Assembly: GCA_014384565.1 (NCBI GenBank)
Contig: JACNFO010000061.1
Coordinates: forward strand, 1-64,000
Direction of reading: 5' to 3'
Origin: Candidatus Pseudothioglobus aerophilus
GTDB taxonomy: Bacteria > Pseudomonadota > Gammaproteobacteria > PS1 > Pseudothioglobaceae
DNA length: 64,000 nt
Shown one piece after another: positions 63,607 through 64,000 of the stretch. The notes under the pieces are model-generated. The model did no database searches and was not told where the DNA came from. It worked only from the letters and a program-made list of their open reading frames with translations. A program made the translations under genes and the position numbers. Numbering within the stretch: position 1 is the first letter of the stretch; every line of letters starts with the position of its first letter.

Positions 63607-64000
63607 ATGTTTCAATCTGAAAAAAATATGACATTTATAATGATTCTTGTTCCATTTGTGTGGGCATTATCAGGTATCTCAGCAAAATATCTTTCCTTTT
63701 ATATCGGTGAAGATGAGATTGTCGTCTATAGGTTTTTCTTATCTGTTCTTTCAACCATCCCACTTTTGATATGGATGAAAATACCTATCAAAATTAGTTT
63801 GTTTAATCTTGTGTTATCAATCGTCATTGCAATCTTTATGATTAGTAACTATCGGTTTTATTTTATGGGCATGCAAAGGGGCGCTGCGGGCTTAGGGGCT
63901 GCATTAGTTACTGTTTTGATTCCAATATTTGTCTATATTTTTATGATATTTTCAAAGAAATCTAAGCCACTTATTAAGGACTGGGCCGCACTACTGGTGG
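63607..64000 (+). CDS. DMT-family (EamA) transporter, 5' part
   Basis: 131 residues visible before the window ends; the first EamA repeat is complete enough to recognise (MILVPFVWALSGISAKY..., DEIVVYRFFLSVLSTIPLLI, GAAGLGAALVTVLIPIFVYI). ATG at 63607 with AGGA upstream, 17 nt after the LysE-type gene, so likely an operon of two transporters. Third EamA member in the window, not obviously a copy of the other two. Confidence 0.85.
   Translation, partial: MFQSEKNMTFIMILVPFVWALSGISAKYLSFYIGEDEIVVYRFFLSVLSTIPLLIWMKIPIKISLFNLVLSIVIAIFMISNYRFYFMGMQRGAAGLGAALVTVLIPIFVYIFMIFSKKSKPLIKDWAALLV

Noticed and set aside
1-64000. Insertion sequences, prophage, CRISPR arrays, rRNA
   Set aside because: No transposase, integrase or phage genes, no regularly spaced repeats and no rRNA-like sequence found on either strand.

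Overview
The window is about 36% GC by eye, densely packed, and has no insertion sequence, phage or CRISPR signal. Gene content (RpoD, LpxB, LptC/LptA, NudE, YrfG-type nucleotidase, Orn, PriA, Aat, a YifL/LptM-like lipoprotein before lysA) points to a gammaproteobacterium. Low GC, short intergenic gaps, PPi-type phosphofructokinase and heavy investment in N-methylated compounds suggest a marine SUP05/Thioglobus-like heterotroph. That placement is an inference, not a database result.

Layout. (1) 1-5.5 kb: a divergently read FAD oxidoreductase (cut by the window edge), then a four-gene run: aldehyde dehydrogenase, M19 dipeptidase homologue with degraded metal ligands, a 580-aa protein I do not recognise, and a DUF3726-like protein. 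(2) 5.5-13 kb: serine dehydratase sdaA and a GhrA-type hydroxypyruvate/glyoxylate reductase diverge around a 22-bp palindrome; then gcvT-gcvH-gcvP-gcvR-like. (3) 13-24 kb: cysQ, creatinase and a DMT transporter (minus); a second DMT transporter, a GbcB-like reductase, soxB-soxD-soxA-soxG and an HD-domain protein (plus). Read together, regions 2 and 3 encode creatine to sarcosine to glycine to C1 units, with serine to pyruvate as a further step. (4) 24-34 kb: dsbB, cfa, thiE, lptC-lptA, adk, PPi-PFK, yrfG, cysS, rubredoxin, leuB, alkA-like. (5) 34-37.4 kb: a 3-hydroxyisobutyrate-dehydrogenase-like gene facing a two-gene unit of a GSA-aminomutase-like aminotransferase and a divergent ProC paralogue. 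(6) 37.6-44 kb: nudE, aat, lptM-like, lysA, yhbY, lpxB, nadC, a second cysQ, pepE-like. (7) 44-51.4 kb: a long minus-strand run pepP-trpD-orn-ispE-tRNA-Gln-gpx-prs-rpoD-tRNA-Ile(CAU). (8) 51.4-64 kb: rsmE, proC, gph-bioA, priA, ybeY, then an OxyR-like regulator divergent from rubrerythrin / Fe-S CCG protein / DUF3501, then accA-tilS, a LysE-type exporter and a third DMT transporter cut by the window end.

The best candidates for something little described are the rubrerythrin / Fe-S / DUF3501 module with its single-cysteine OxyR-like neighbour, the ALDH-M19-unknown-DUF3726 operon, and the aminotransferase + ProC-like pair. Unusual gene arrangements include ispE ending inside tRNA-Gln, tRNA-Ile(CAU) 9 nt behind rpoD, lptC and thiE start codons 3 bp apart, and an LptC of about 1.7 times the usual length. 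Five housekeeping genes appear to start with TTG.
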